Assembly (NCBI GenBank): GCA_964470055.1 | Contig: CAYXZZ010000049.1 | Span: forward strand, 1-10,264 | Direction: 5' to 3' | Source: JAEDES01 sp964470055 | GTDB taxonomy: Bacteria; Bacillota_I; Bacilli_A; RF39; UBA660 | DNA: 10,264 nt | Shown here: piece after piece, positions 1-5,899 of the stretch | Numbering within the stretch: position 1 is the first letter of the stretch | Layout: each line of letters starts with the position of its first letter | The notes under the pieces: model-generated | Seen by the model: the letters and a program-made list of their open reading frames with translations, nothing else | Told to the model about the DNA's origin: nothing | Databases searched by the model: none | Program-made: the position numbers and the translations under genes

Positions 1-17
1 CTTAGAAGATGAATAAA

Positions 18-707
18 TTATTCTAACTCCTTAAGTCTTTCATCTATTTCATCAAAGAATTTATGTACTTGTGTACAACTCTCTGATAGTGATGGTTTAT
101 CATTTTGATGTTCATCACTAATTTTTTTTGCATTTTTTCTTGCTTTATCTAAAGAACCATATTCACACAAAAGGTTATATATATTATCATCGTTTTTCTT
201 GTATTTATAATTCAATCCTTTAGTCTTAAAATATTCGTTTAATTTTTTAGCATATTCAGTTCTATCCATTTTCGAATAAATACAATGAAAATGTAAAAGA
301 AACCAAAATTCTATTGCTTGATTTGACCATAACGGTATATACCCATTATCTTCACACATTTGTATAGCTTCATCAAAATCTTTTGGATCAAAGCTATCTT
401 TGTCAAATACAACAAATATTTTTCCATATGGAACAATAGATGTAGAATATTTATCTATTTTCACTTGTAAATCTGCCGCTTTAACTAAGGATGTTGTATT
501 CATACCCTTTCCAACAACTTTTACCTTTAATTTATATTCATCGTCTATTCCTTTGTTTATTTCATTAACTGCTTTCTCAAAATAATTTGGTTCAGTCTTG
601 GTTCCTTCACAAACAACTAGCCAATTACTTGATTTCTGCTTTATTATATTCTCTCTTCTTCTTTTTCTTTCTGCAGCTCTTCTTATATGTAAATTATCAC
701 TACCCAT
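18..707 (-). CDS. rloB: RloB/AbiLii-like TOPRIM-type effector of a two-gene defence module
   Basis: 229-aa protein with the layout of the RloB family. A basic N-terminus (residues 9-25, rich in R and K) precedes the motif VVCEGTKTEPNYF (31-43), with Glu34 and Gly35. A second acidic motif, FVVFDKDSFD (98-107), carries Asp102 and Asp104, and SNQAIEFWFLLHF (128-140) is the third family signature. Glu followed by DxD is the metal-binding pattern of TOPRIM folds, so a nuclease-like role is inferred. In the family RloB is paired with the RloA ATPase (Campylobacter restriction loci; lactococcal AbiL). Here it lies 8 nt after the rloA-like stop, and its ribosome site AGGTG overlaps that stop codon, so translation is probably coupled. 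The ATG at 705-707 fits this site. No transmembrane segment or signal peptide is seen. The family call is firm; the biochemical activity and the phage trigger are inference. Confidence 0.86.
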   Translation of the reverse strand: MGSDNLHIRRAAERKRRRENIIKQKSSNWLVVCEGTKTEPNYFEKAVNEINKGIDDEYKLKVKVVGKGMNTTSLVKAADLQVKIDKYSTSIVPYGKIFVVFDKDSFDPKDFDEAIQMCEDNGYIPLWSNQAIEFWFLLHFHCIYSKMDRTEYAKKLNEYFKTKGLNYKYKKNDDNIYNLLCEYGSLDKARKNAKKISDEHQNDKPSLSESCTQVHKFFDEIDERLKELE

Positions 708-715
708 AACAACAC

Positions 716-1915
716 CTACTTTTCGTATGGAATAGCGCCAAACTGACCAGAAAGATATTTTTTTTCATAATCTGAATCAGCACGTAAATTTCTAAATTCA
801 GATAATGAATATAATTTTGATTTACCGAATTCATCTTTGTCAACCAAGTATAGTTGATCTCTTCTTAAATCATTACTATTAAATAAGAATGTTGAATGAG
901 CTGTATAAATTAATTGAGCGTTATTTTTATTAATTGATTTATCCATGTACATTTGTACAATTTTTTTAAATAATAATGGATGTAATTTTACATCTACTTC
1001 ATCAATGCATAATAGACCACCAATTTCAAGATTTTTCAAAATTGTAGGCATAATATTAAAAATACGAATAGTACCATTAGATTCTCTATGTAATGGAATT
1101 AAGGTTTGTGTTGAAGAATCATCAATATTTTTGTGAACACCACTAATATTATACTTTTTTCCTTCGTCTGTATCAATAGCCTCAATTCTAATACCTAGCA
1201 AACATGGATCAAATTCATTAATTATTTTTTGAAATTTATTATAAACTGAATCATTTTGGCTTAGTATATCAATGCTTGCTTTTCTAAATTCACTTTCAAT
1301 TCTAAAATCAAATTTACAAATATAATCATATAAATCTCTTAAAATTCCAGATTCTTCTTTAATTGCAACATTACTTAACACTAATAATTTACTTGCATTC
1401 AAATTAATGTCATTTCCAAATAAATCCCAAGTTTTTTCATATTTGCTATATGGTTTTCCAAATGATACTTTATTATTTGTTCTTTCAAAAATCATTTTTT
1501 GAGTTGCTTTAGTATTTAATGCAAATTTCTTTGTATATAACCATTCTTCATCAATTCTATTCTTATTTAGTGAAAATCCATATCGATATTCATTGTTACC
1601 TAAACAAATAGATACCTCATATTCACTATTTTCTTTGATACTCTTTTTGCTAAATACAAATGGATTTGTTGGTAAGTCGCTATTGATATCTATTCTATTA
1701 GAAAATTTAATAAATCCAAACATAAAATCTAATGCCTCAAGTGCACTACTCTTTCCAGATGCATTTGCACCATGAATTGCAATAATTGGCAGAATATTAT
1801 TACCATTAACATTAATTGCTGATTCAATATGTCTTTTTTCTTGTGTAGCCATTAAATCTAAAAAAGTTTCATCATAAAAACATTTATGATTTTTAAATTT
1901 AAATTGTAACAACAT
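716..1915 (-). CDS. rloA: RloA/AbiLi-like AAA (SMC/ABC-type) ATPase, defence module partner
   Basis: 399-aa ATPase of the AAA_15/AAA_21 type. The N-terminus LLQFKFKNHKCFYDE is the usual first strand. Walker A is GANASGKS (49-56), an ABC-like signature is ESNGT (278-282), Walker B is LLCIDEVD (301-308), and the switch His is in YTAHS (His340). The C-terminal YLSGQFGAIP (387-396) is typical of RloA-like proteins, whose C-terminus usually reads Y-L-x-G-x-[FY]-G-A-[IV]-P. Length is normal and all ATPase motifs are intact. An in-frame ATG lies 15 codons upstream, but GGGAGG at 1923-1928 sits 7 nt before the ATG at 1913-1915, and the predicted transcript begins after the upstream ATG, so the shorter start is chosen. 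The RloB-like effector follows 8 nt downstream. By analogy with AbiL and with PARIS (an ATPase plus a TOPRIM effector) the ATPase would sense infection and control the effector; that role is inference. Confidence 0.87.
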   Translation of the reverse strand: MLLQFKFKNHKCFYDETFLDLMATQEKRHIESAINVNGNNILPIIAIHGANASGKSSALEALDFMFGFIKFSNRIDINSDLPTNPFVFSKKSIKENSEYEVSICLGNNEYRYGFSLNKNRIDEEWLYTKKFALNTKATQKMIFERTNNKVSFGKPYSKYEKTWDLFGNDINLNASKLLVLSNVAIKEESGILRDLYDYICKFDFRIESEFRKASIDILSQNDSVYNKFQKIINEFDPCLLGIRIEAIDTDEGKKYNISGVHKNIDDSSTQTLIPLHRESNGTIRIFNIMPTILKNLEIGGLLCIDEVDVKLHPLLFKKIVQMYMDKSINKNNAQLIYTAHSTFLFNSNDLRRDQLYLVDKDEFGKSKLYSLSEFRNLRADSDYEKKYLSGQFGAIPYEK

Positions 1916-1922
1916 AGTAACG

Positions 1923-1928
1923 CCTCCC
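1923..1928 (-). promoter_or_regulatory. Ribosome binding site that fixes the rloA-like start
   Basis: GGGAGG on the minus strand lies 7 nt before the ATG at 1913-1915. The longer in-frame ATG at 1958-1960 would lie inside the promoter spacer, so this site decides the start. Confidence 0.8.
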
Positions 1929-1940
1929 TTTCTCATGATC

Positions 1941-1969
1941 ATATTATCACTTTTTCGCAAAAAAGTAAA
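1941..1969 (-). promoter_or_regulatory. Promoter of the rloA-rloB operon
   Basis: On the minus strand TTTACT (1969-1964) is followed by a 17-nt spacer and TAATAT (1946-1941), with an extended -10 TG at 1949-1948. The start point would be near 1934, giving a leader of about 20 nt that includes the ribosome site. A perfect palindrome sits directly upstream of the -35 box. Confidence 0.6.
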
Positions 1970-1971
1970 GA

Positions 1972-1994
1972 TTTAGGAGATATTTTCTCCTAAA
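1972..1994. repeat. Perfect 9-bp palindrome abutting the rloA promoter (operator candidate)
   Basis: TTTAGGAGA (1972-1980), a 5-nt centre, then TCTCCTAAA (1986-1994). It ends two bases from the -35 element of the rloA-like operon. A dimeric regulator could bind here. It has no T-run long enough to be a convincing terminator in the minus direction. No regulator gene is visible nearby. Confidence 0.55.
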
Positions 1995-2015
1995 ATTACC
2001 TAAAATGTATGTTTT
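1995..2015. repeat. Copy 1 of a 21-bp dispersed repeat (second copy at 10244-10264)
   Basis: ATTACCTAAAATGTA then T and GTTTT; the other copy differs only at base 16 (A instead of T). Both copies have the same orientation and both lie upstream of a minus-strand gene (this copy before the rloA-like gene, the other before nifJ). Its role is unknown: shared regulator site, mobile-element end or chance. Confidence 0.5.
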
Positions 2016-2102
2016 TCAATATTTTTGTACTACTATTATATTATTTAGTATTGAAGATTATTATCAAATTATGTACCAATTAATGTTAAATAAAAAGACT
2101 AT

Positions 2103-2297
2103 TTATTTTTTGCAAACTATAGACATCTCTTCATAATCTTCTTCGTTACCAATTCTTTTTAAATAATCTTTACCACCATCAACTGCAACGGATCCGCAAG
2201 AATATCTTTTACAATCATTAGTTTTTTTTGATTCTATGATATTTCCGCATTTTTTACATTTAATTTTATTACTAATTATCTCTTCATTCTTTTTCAT
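2103..2297 (-). CDS. Small cysteine-rich DUF7695-like protein
   Basis: 64-aa protein with a CKKC pair (Cys14, Cys17) and further cysteines at 29 and 34, a likely zinc-ribbon-like knuckle, followed by GSVAVDGGKDYLKRIGN (35-51). This AVDGG-DYLRR-G stretch matches my memory of the DUF7695 family of small proteins common in phages and mobile elements; the function is unknown. The chosen ATG (2295-2297) lies 7 nt after AGGAG. An ATG five codons upstream overlaps that ribosome site and would lie at or before the predicted transcript start, so it is rejected. The gene is monocistronic, downstream of its own promoter and upstream of the defence operon. It could be cargo of the same integrated element. 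Family assignment is moderate; the gene itself looks real. Confidence 0.72.
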   Translation of the reverse strand: MKKNEEIISNKIKCKKCGNIIESKKTNDCKRYSCGSVAVDGGKDYLKRIGNEEDYEEMSIVCKK

Positions 2298-2304
2298 AAT
2301 TTCT

Positions 2305-2309
2305 CTCCT
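2305..2309 (-). promoter_or_regulatory. Ribosome binding site that fixes the DUF7695-like start
   Basis: AGGAG on the minus strand, 7 nt before the ATG at 2295-2297. It overlaps the region next to the upstream in-frame ATG and so argues for the shorter protein. Confidence 0.75.
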
Positions 2310-2317
2310 CATAATGT

Positions 2318-2326
2318 ATTATACCA
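2318..2326 (-). promoter_or_regulatory. Extended -10 promoter of the DUF7695-like gene
   Basis: TGG immediately followed by consensus TATAAT (2323-2318) on the minus strand. No good -35 is seen at 17 nt (an AT-rich ATATAA lies there). The transcript would begin near 2311, a leader of about 14 nt that is mostly ribosome site. Confidence 0.6.
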
Positions 2327-2378
2327 TGATCTTATATCAATTATATCCTTCCGTTTGCGGTATAATATCATTACAACC

Positions 2379-2406
2379 ATACGGATAAAATCTATATTGT
2401 CCGTAT
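2379..2406. repeat. Inverted repeat ATACGGA/TCCGTAT upstream of the DUF7695-like gene
   Basis: ATACGGA at 2379-2385 and TCCGTAT at 2400-2406, separated by 14 nt. A smaller CCG-TTTG-CGG element lies at 2351-2360. They sit 30-80 nt upstream of the -10 box and could be operator half-sites. Neither has a T-tract, so they are not terminators. Confidence 0.35.
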
Positions 2407-2412
2407 CACTGT

Positions 2413-2460
2413 AAAAAATCCATTGAAGATTTTTGCCACTTACGTCACTTTTCTTCAATG
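2413..2460 (-). terminator. Long-stem intrinsic terminator candidate with no gene in front of it
   Basis: On the minus strand CATTGAAGA (2460-2452) pairs perfectly with TCTTCAATG (2429-2421) across a 22-nt loop, followed by GA and TTTTTT (2418-2413). The stem is AT-rich. The only transcript that could reach it from upstream is read-through from ncRNA-1, so it may be the leftover 3' end of a lost gene, or a boundary hairpin. Confidence 0.45.
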
Positions 2461-2483
2461 AATAACCTTAAAGTTCAAATTTT

Positions 2484-2505
2484 TTGTACCTAAATTGTAC
2501 CTAAA
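2484..2505. repeat. Two tandem copies of an 11-bp repeat, recombinase arm-site-like
   Basis: TTGTACCTAAA occurs at 2484-2494 and again immediately at 2495-2505. Paired short direct repeats with a GTAC core are common in the attachment regions of tyrosine-recombinase phages and conjugative elements of Gram-positive bacteria, where they bind the integrase N-terminus. No integrase gene is in the window, so the interpretation is inference; the repeat itself is exact. Confidence 0.5.
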
Positions 2506-2535
2506 AATATTTTAGTATAAACGATGCCTCGCAAA

Positions 2536-2550
2536 CCCTTATAAAATGGG
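2536..2550. other. Possible attachment-site core beside ncRNA-1
   Basis: CCC-TTATAAAAT-GGG at 2536-2550 is a short inverted repeat around an AT-rich 9-nt centre. It lies just past the terminator of ncRNA-1 and 31 bp from the tandem arm-like repeats. Integration next to the 3' end of a small RNA gene is usual for tyrosine recombinases. Weak on its own; a second copy would have to lie outside the window. Confidence 0.25.
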
Positions 2551-2553
2551 CAT

Positions 2554-2582
2554 AAAAAATGAGAGCACGGTTAAATGCTCTC
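2554..2582 (-). terminator. Intrinsic terminator of ncRNA-1
   Basis: Seven-bp perfect stem GAGAGCA/TGCTCTC with an 8-nt loop, then A and six T (2559-2554). It would also stop read-through from the GNAT gene, which has no strong terminator of its own. Confidence 0.75.
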
Positions 2583-2654
2583 TTCAGGGGGTTCGGTTGA
2601 ATATACTCTCACATTTAAACCGTGAGAGATATCGGCGTGACATGTATCACGCAC
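2554..2654 (-). ncRNA. ncRNA-1: unrecognised three-hairpin small RNA with its own promoter and terminator
   Basis: A transcript of about 100 nt starting near 2654-2652 is predicted from a near-consensus promoter. Three perfect hairpins follow: GCGTGA/TCACGC (2652-2647 with 2640-2635), CTCTCAC/GTGAGAG (2628-2622 with 2612-2606), and the terminator stem GAGAGCA/TGCTCTC (2582-2576 with 2567-2561) with T6. Between hairpins 2 and 3 is a C-rich unpaired linker, CAACCGAACCCCCTGA (2599-2584). GGTT in loop 2 can pair with AACC in the terminator loop. I do not recognise it: it lacks the hallmarks of SRP RNA, 6S, tmRNA or RNase P RNA. The accessible C-run resembles the C-rich seeds that Gram-positive sRNAs use against Shine-Dalgarno sequences. 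It lies about 75 nt downstream of the GNAT gene on the same strand, so a 3'-UTR origin is also possible. Confidence 0.6.
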
Positions 2655-2658
2655 CTTA

Positions 2659-2687
2659 ATAATAAATTATATTCCAAAAAAAGTCAA
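2659..2687 (-). promoter_or_regulatory. Promoter of ncRNA-1
   Basis: TTGACT (2687-2682), a 17-nt spacer and TATTAT (2664-2659) on the minus strand. The start would be G at 2654 or 2652, right at the first hairpin. No ribosome site or ORF follows, which supports an RNA product. Confidence 0.65.
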
Positions 2688-2726
2688 TTAATTAAACAAA
2701 ATTTTTTTTTGCTTTACACTTTCATT

Positions 2727-3620
2727 TTATTTTACATCCAGTTCATACAAAGAATAAAGTTCCCTACACTGTAAACTACACAAAAACAAATTCGTTTCAA
2801 CATCCTCCTCCCAGACCTTAAATCTAATTTTTTTTGCTCTACAGTACTCCGCATTTTTAACCAACTTCTCATACATTCTCGTCGCAATTCCTTGCCTCCG
2901 ATATCTTTCCTTAACAAAAACATCCCAAACCGTGACCGTAATCTCATCCCTCATCGCAACAGGAGCTATATCCGCTCCATATCCATAAATTAAAAAGCCT
3001 ACAATTTCCCCTTTTTTTAAACAAACTATTACATTATTATTTTTCCTTGAACTAGGACTATACCGTCTAAGAAAAATATCCGGCCTCTTTTCCCATCTAC
3101 TATAGTAAAACTTACTAACTAGCGGAATAAACATATTTTTATCTTCATCATCTCTATATTCTCTAATAATCTCATCCTGAATAGTTCTTCTATTTTTTAT
3201 AATATTCAAAACCAAATTACCACTTTGTTCTTCTATCTTAAGGCAAATAATCCCTGACCTTTCCACTACAAAAGGAGATGCCTTTCGAATTGATATATAA
3301 AAAAATTTATCTTCATCACTTTGACGAAGTAATTTTGGAATAGCCTCTCTAACTTCAGTAATAACCTTATAAGGAAAATCTCCATCCCTATAAAAACCAT
3401 ATGCTAAAGCCCTACCAACAGCATTAATTTCATTAATAAAATCCCTACTATAAGTATCATCAGAATTAAGTAAAAAGACCGGCAACTGACCATATTCTTC
3501 ATCTGAAAAAATTTCTTCTAGTTCATCTAATGTCTCATCAAATGCTAACCCGTATCTTTTTCTTAACGAACCATAAAGTTTCTTTAACGTCGAATCATAT
3601 TCTCCGATTTTTTTTCTCAT
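2727..3620 (-). CDS. Protein with unassigned N-terminus and C-terminal GNAT acetyltransferase domain
   Basis: 297 aa. The C-terminal part (about 160-297) is a GNAT fold: strand VIVCLKKGEIVGFLIYGYG (197-215), then VWDVFVKERYRRQGIATRMYEKL (231-253), with the acetyl-CoA loop RRQGIA (241-246) matching the R/Q-x-x-G-x-A/G motif, then a helix and KIRFKVWEED (264-273). The N-terminal 150 residues are charged, with TLDELEEIFSDEEYG (30-44), and match no family I know; they may set the substrate. Donor would be acetyl-CoA; the acceptor cannot be told. ATG at 3618-3620 is preceded by GGAGGG with 6-nt spacing. It follows the recG terminator, so it is its own unit. No signal peptide or membrane segment is seen. 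Protein acetylation or small-molecule acetylation are equally possible. Confidence 0.75.
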   Translation of the reverse strand: MRKKIGEYDSTLKKLYGSLRKRYGLAFDETLDELEEIFSDEEYGQLPVFLLNSDDTYSRDFINEINAVGRALAYGFYRDGDFPYKVITEVREAIPKLLRQSDEDKFFYISIRKASPFVVERSGIICLKIEEQSGNLVLNIIKNRRTIQDEIIREYRDDEDKNMFIPLVSKFYYSRWEKRPDIFLRRYSPSSRKNNNVIVCLKKGEIVGFLIYGYGADIAPVAMRDEITVTVWDVFVKERYRRQGIATRMYEKLVKNAEYCRAKKIRFKVWEEDVETNLFLCSLQCRELYSLYELDVK

Positions 3621-3640
3621 GTACAGCCCTCCATAATTTT

Positions 3641-3646
3641 ATTATA
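3641..3646 (-). promoter_or_regulatory. Probable -10 element of the GNAT gene
   Basis: Consensus TATAAT 20 nt before the start codon region on the minus strand. The hexamer 17 nt upstream (TTTTCT) is a poor -35, so this is only moderately supported. It lies just after the recG terminator. Confidence 0.4.
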
Positions 3647-3665
3647 AACTATCCTCTTAAGAAAG

Positions 3666-3701
3666 AAAAAGACCAGTAGAAGTTTACTTTTCCTACTAGC
3701 C
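3666..3701 (-). terminator. Intrinsic terminator of recG
   Basis: On the minus strand GGCTAGTAGG (3701-3692) pairs with TCTACTGGTC (3680-3671) over 10 positions, three of them G-U, followed by TTTTTCTTT. It begins 5 nt after the recG stop. Confidence 0.75.
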
Positions 3702-3706
3702 TACAT

Positions 3707-5701
3707 TTACCCCTTAGTAATTGAATTTATCAACCTGATTTTTAATTCATCATTATCAGTTTCTTTATTTAACAAATATTCCTTAGAATCCTTTTTAGCT
3801 TGTAGTAAAATTTTGTAATCAGACTTGATAGAGGCAATTTTAAATGCCATATCACCACTTTGTTTTGTTCCAAACAAATCCCCATGTCCTCTTAATTTAA
3901 AATCTTCTTCACTAATTTCAAATCCATCATCAACAGTTTCCATTATTTTCAATCTTTCAGCATCACTTTCACTAATCAAAATACATTGACTCTTAGAAGT
4001 ACCCCTTCCAACACGTCCTCTCAACTGATGTAAAGTAGACAAGCCAAATCTATCAGCATCAAAGATAACCATTGTAGTAGCGTTTGGAACATCAACTCCA
4101 ACTTCTACCACTGTTGTAGAAATAAGTATTTGTACATCATTATTCTTAAACTGTTCCATTATTAAATCTTTTGCCCCACTTGACATTTTTCCATGAACTA
4201 TATCAATTTTATAATGTTCTCCAAATGCTAGTTTCATTTTATCTCTTAACTCACATACATTAGTTAAATCAGAATTTTCACTTTCCTCAATCAATGGCGC
4301 AATAACATAAACTTGATGCCCTGCTTTTAATTCTTCATACATCATTCCAAGTACATCTTTAATTTCAGCATTTGTCTTTAAATATGTCTCAATTTTTTGA
4401 CGACCTTTAGGTCTTTCTTTTATAGTTGAAACATCCATATCTCCAAAAATTGTCAACGCATAAGTTCTTGGAATTGGAGTAGCACTCATGTAAAGTACAT
4501 CTGGTTTGACACCCTTATTTTGTAAATTCGCTCTTTGATGTACCCCAAAACGATGTTGCTCATCCGTAATAACCAAACCTAAATTATTATATTCAACCTC
4601 ATCTTGAATCAAAGCATGAGTTCCAATCACCATATTAACAGTTCCATCTTTTAAGCCCTGGTAAATCTCAAGTTTTTCCTTCTTTGGTGTAGCCCCTGTA
4701 AGTAATTCTATTCTAATATCTTCTTTTTCCAAAAATTTCTTTAAATTTAAATAATGTTGCATCGCAAGTATTTCTGTAGGAGCCATTAATGCACTTTGGC
4801 ATCCACTCAAATAATTTGCAAACATTCCAATAAATGCAACAATCGTTTTACCACTACCAACATCTCCTTGTAGTAGTCTATTCATTCTACTTGAAGCCTC
4901 TAAATCTTCAATAATCTCTAAAACTGCCTTCATTTGATCCCCAGTAAGTTCAAACGGAATACTCTTAATAAATTCATCCAACCTACCTCGATCAATCACT
5001 CTTTCTAAACCATTCTTGTCACGTTTATTTTGTTCTTTCAAATAATTAATCTTAAACATAAATTCAAATAACTCTTCATATTTAAGCCTAATTGTAACCT
5101 CTTTCAATTTCTCACTAGTTGAAGGATTATGAATCACATTCAAAGCCGTCTTTTTATTCAAAAAATTATATTTCTCTATATACTCACCCGGTATATAATC
5201 TGGAATTTCTTTTCCATGCATAAGTAATGCCATATTTATATAAGTAGATATATTTTTATTAGTAAGACCACTAGTACAATGATATACTGGCTCAATTCTC
5301 ACTTTATTAGACAATCCTCCCATCTTTATATCAGAGGCTGTAATAACATTTTTAGTCTTATCCAATTTTCCAATCACAGTAATTCCTGTTCCAACAGTCA
5401 ATTGACTCTTTAAAAATGCTCTATTAAAAATCGAAACTCCAACCACTCCAGAAGGTGTCACAAGTCTAAAATTCATTTTATTAAGACCTGCTTTAAATCT
5501 CATCAAAATCGGAATACTTTCTACTTTTCCATCTATTATAATCTTCTCACCATCACCAACTTCATTTAAATCATCTCTCTCCAAGACATCATATCTAAAT
5601 GGATAGTGAGTTACTAAATCTTCAATTGTATATATATTAATTTTATTTAACAAAGAAAGGGATTTTGGGCCAATACCTTTTACATCTTTCAACTCTGTCA
5701 C
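3707..5701 (-). CDS. recG: ATP-dependent DNA helicase RecG
   Basis: 664 aa, near the usual RecG length. It remodels stalled replication forks and Holliday junctions in the cytoplasm. The N-terminal DVKGIGPKSLSLL (6-18) is the helix-hairpin-helix-like start; an OB-fold wedge domain covers roughly 50-140. Superfamily 2 helicase motifs are all present: LTGDQ (252-256), GDVGSGKT (279-286, Walker A), DEQH (380-383, motif II), SATPIPRT (406-413), STTVVEVGVDVPNAT (528-542) and QLRGRVGRG (559-567). The RecG-specific LRGHGDLFGTKQSG (603-616) follows. The start codon is GTG (5701-5699), preceded by AAGGAAG 9 nt away; no better ATG is close. The gene has its own promoter and terminator and appears monocistronic. 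No damage is seen. Identification is secure. Confidence 0.98.
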   Translation of the reverse strand: MTELKDVKGIGPKSLSLLNKINIYTIEDLVTHYPFRYDVLERDDLNEVGDGEKIIIDGKVESIPILMRFKAGLNKMNFRLVTPSGVVGVSIFNRAFLKSQLTVGTGITVIGKLDKTKNVITASDIKMGGLSNKVRIEPVYHCTSGLTNKNISTYINMALLMHGKEIPDYIPGEYIEKYNFLNKKTALNVIHNPSTSEKLKEVTIRLKYEELFEFMFKINYLKEQNKRDKNGLERVIDRGRLDEFIKSIPFELTGDQMKAVLEIIEDLEASSRMNRLLQGDVGSGKTIVAFIGMFANYLSGCQSALMAPTEILAMQHYLNLKKFLEKEDIRIELLTGATPKKEKLEIYQGLKDGTVNMVIGTHALIQDEVEYNNLGLVITDEQHRFGVHQRANLQNKGVKPDVLYMSATPIPRTYALTIFGDMDVSTIKERPKGRQKIETYLKTNAEIKDVLGMMYEELKAGHQVYVIAPLIEESENSDLTNVCELRDKMKLAFGEHYKIDIVHGKMSSGAKDLIMEQFKNNDVQILISTTVVEVGVDVPNATTMVIFDADRFGLSTLHQLRGRVGRGTSKSQCILISESDAERLKIMETVDDGFEISEEDFKLRGHGDLFGTKQSGDMAFKIASIKSDYKILLQAKKDSKEYLLNKETDNDELKIRLINSITKG

Positions 5702-5725
5702 TAGATATCACTTCCTTCTTGGCCT

Positions 5726-5734
5726 ATTATAGCA
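5726..5734 (-). promoter_or_regulatory. Extended -10 promoter of recG
   Basis: TGC followed by consensus TATAAT (5731-5726) on the minus strand, about 25 nt before the GTG start. The -35 hexamer is weak, as is usual for extended -10 promoters. Confidence 0.6.
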
Positions 5735-5865
5735 TATTTTTGAATTTTCCACTAACATTTTTTGACCTTTTTCGAAAGATTTTCAAAATACAATCCAAAT
5801 TATTCCAAATATTCCCCTTCCTATCAACAAAACAAAGACTTTTTTAATTTTTTTGCAATTTTTTA

Positions 5866-5894
5866 TTGACAAAATGACATCAATCGATTAGTAT
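5866..5894 (+). promoter_or_regulatory. Promoter of ncRNA-2
   Basis: Perfect TTGACA (5866-5871), a 17-nt spacer and TAGTAT (5889-5894) on the plus strand. It is the strongest -35 box in the window and points away from recG into a stretch with no ORF, which implies an RNA gene. Confidence 0.7.
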
Positions 5895-5899
5895 AGTAA

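Noticed and set aside
400..585. Plus-strand ORF inside the RloB-like gene, and similar plus- or minus-frame ORFs inside rloA, GNAT, recG and nifJ
   Set aside because: They lie wholly within well-supported genes in another frame, lack ribosome sites and show no recognisable protein features.
2587..2600. GGGGGTTCGGTTGA on the plus strand resembling a tRNA T-arm
   Set aside because: No acceptor, D or anticodon arm surrounds it; the hairpins fit the minus-strand ncRNA-1 better.
2665..2687. TTGACT with TATAAT (2670-2665 region) as the ncRNA-1 promoter
   Set aside because: Spacing is only about 10 nt; TATTAT at 2664-2659 gives the correct 17-nt spacer.
5665..5847. 60-aa plus-strand ORF over the recG start and promoter
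   Set aside because: It overlaps the recG start, promoter and an AT-rich spacer; no ribosome site or homology was seen.
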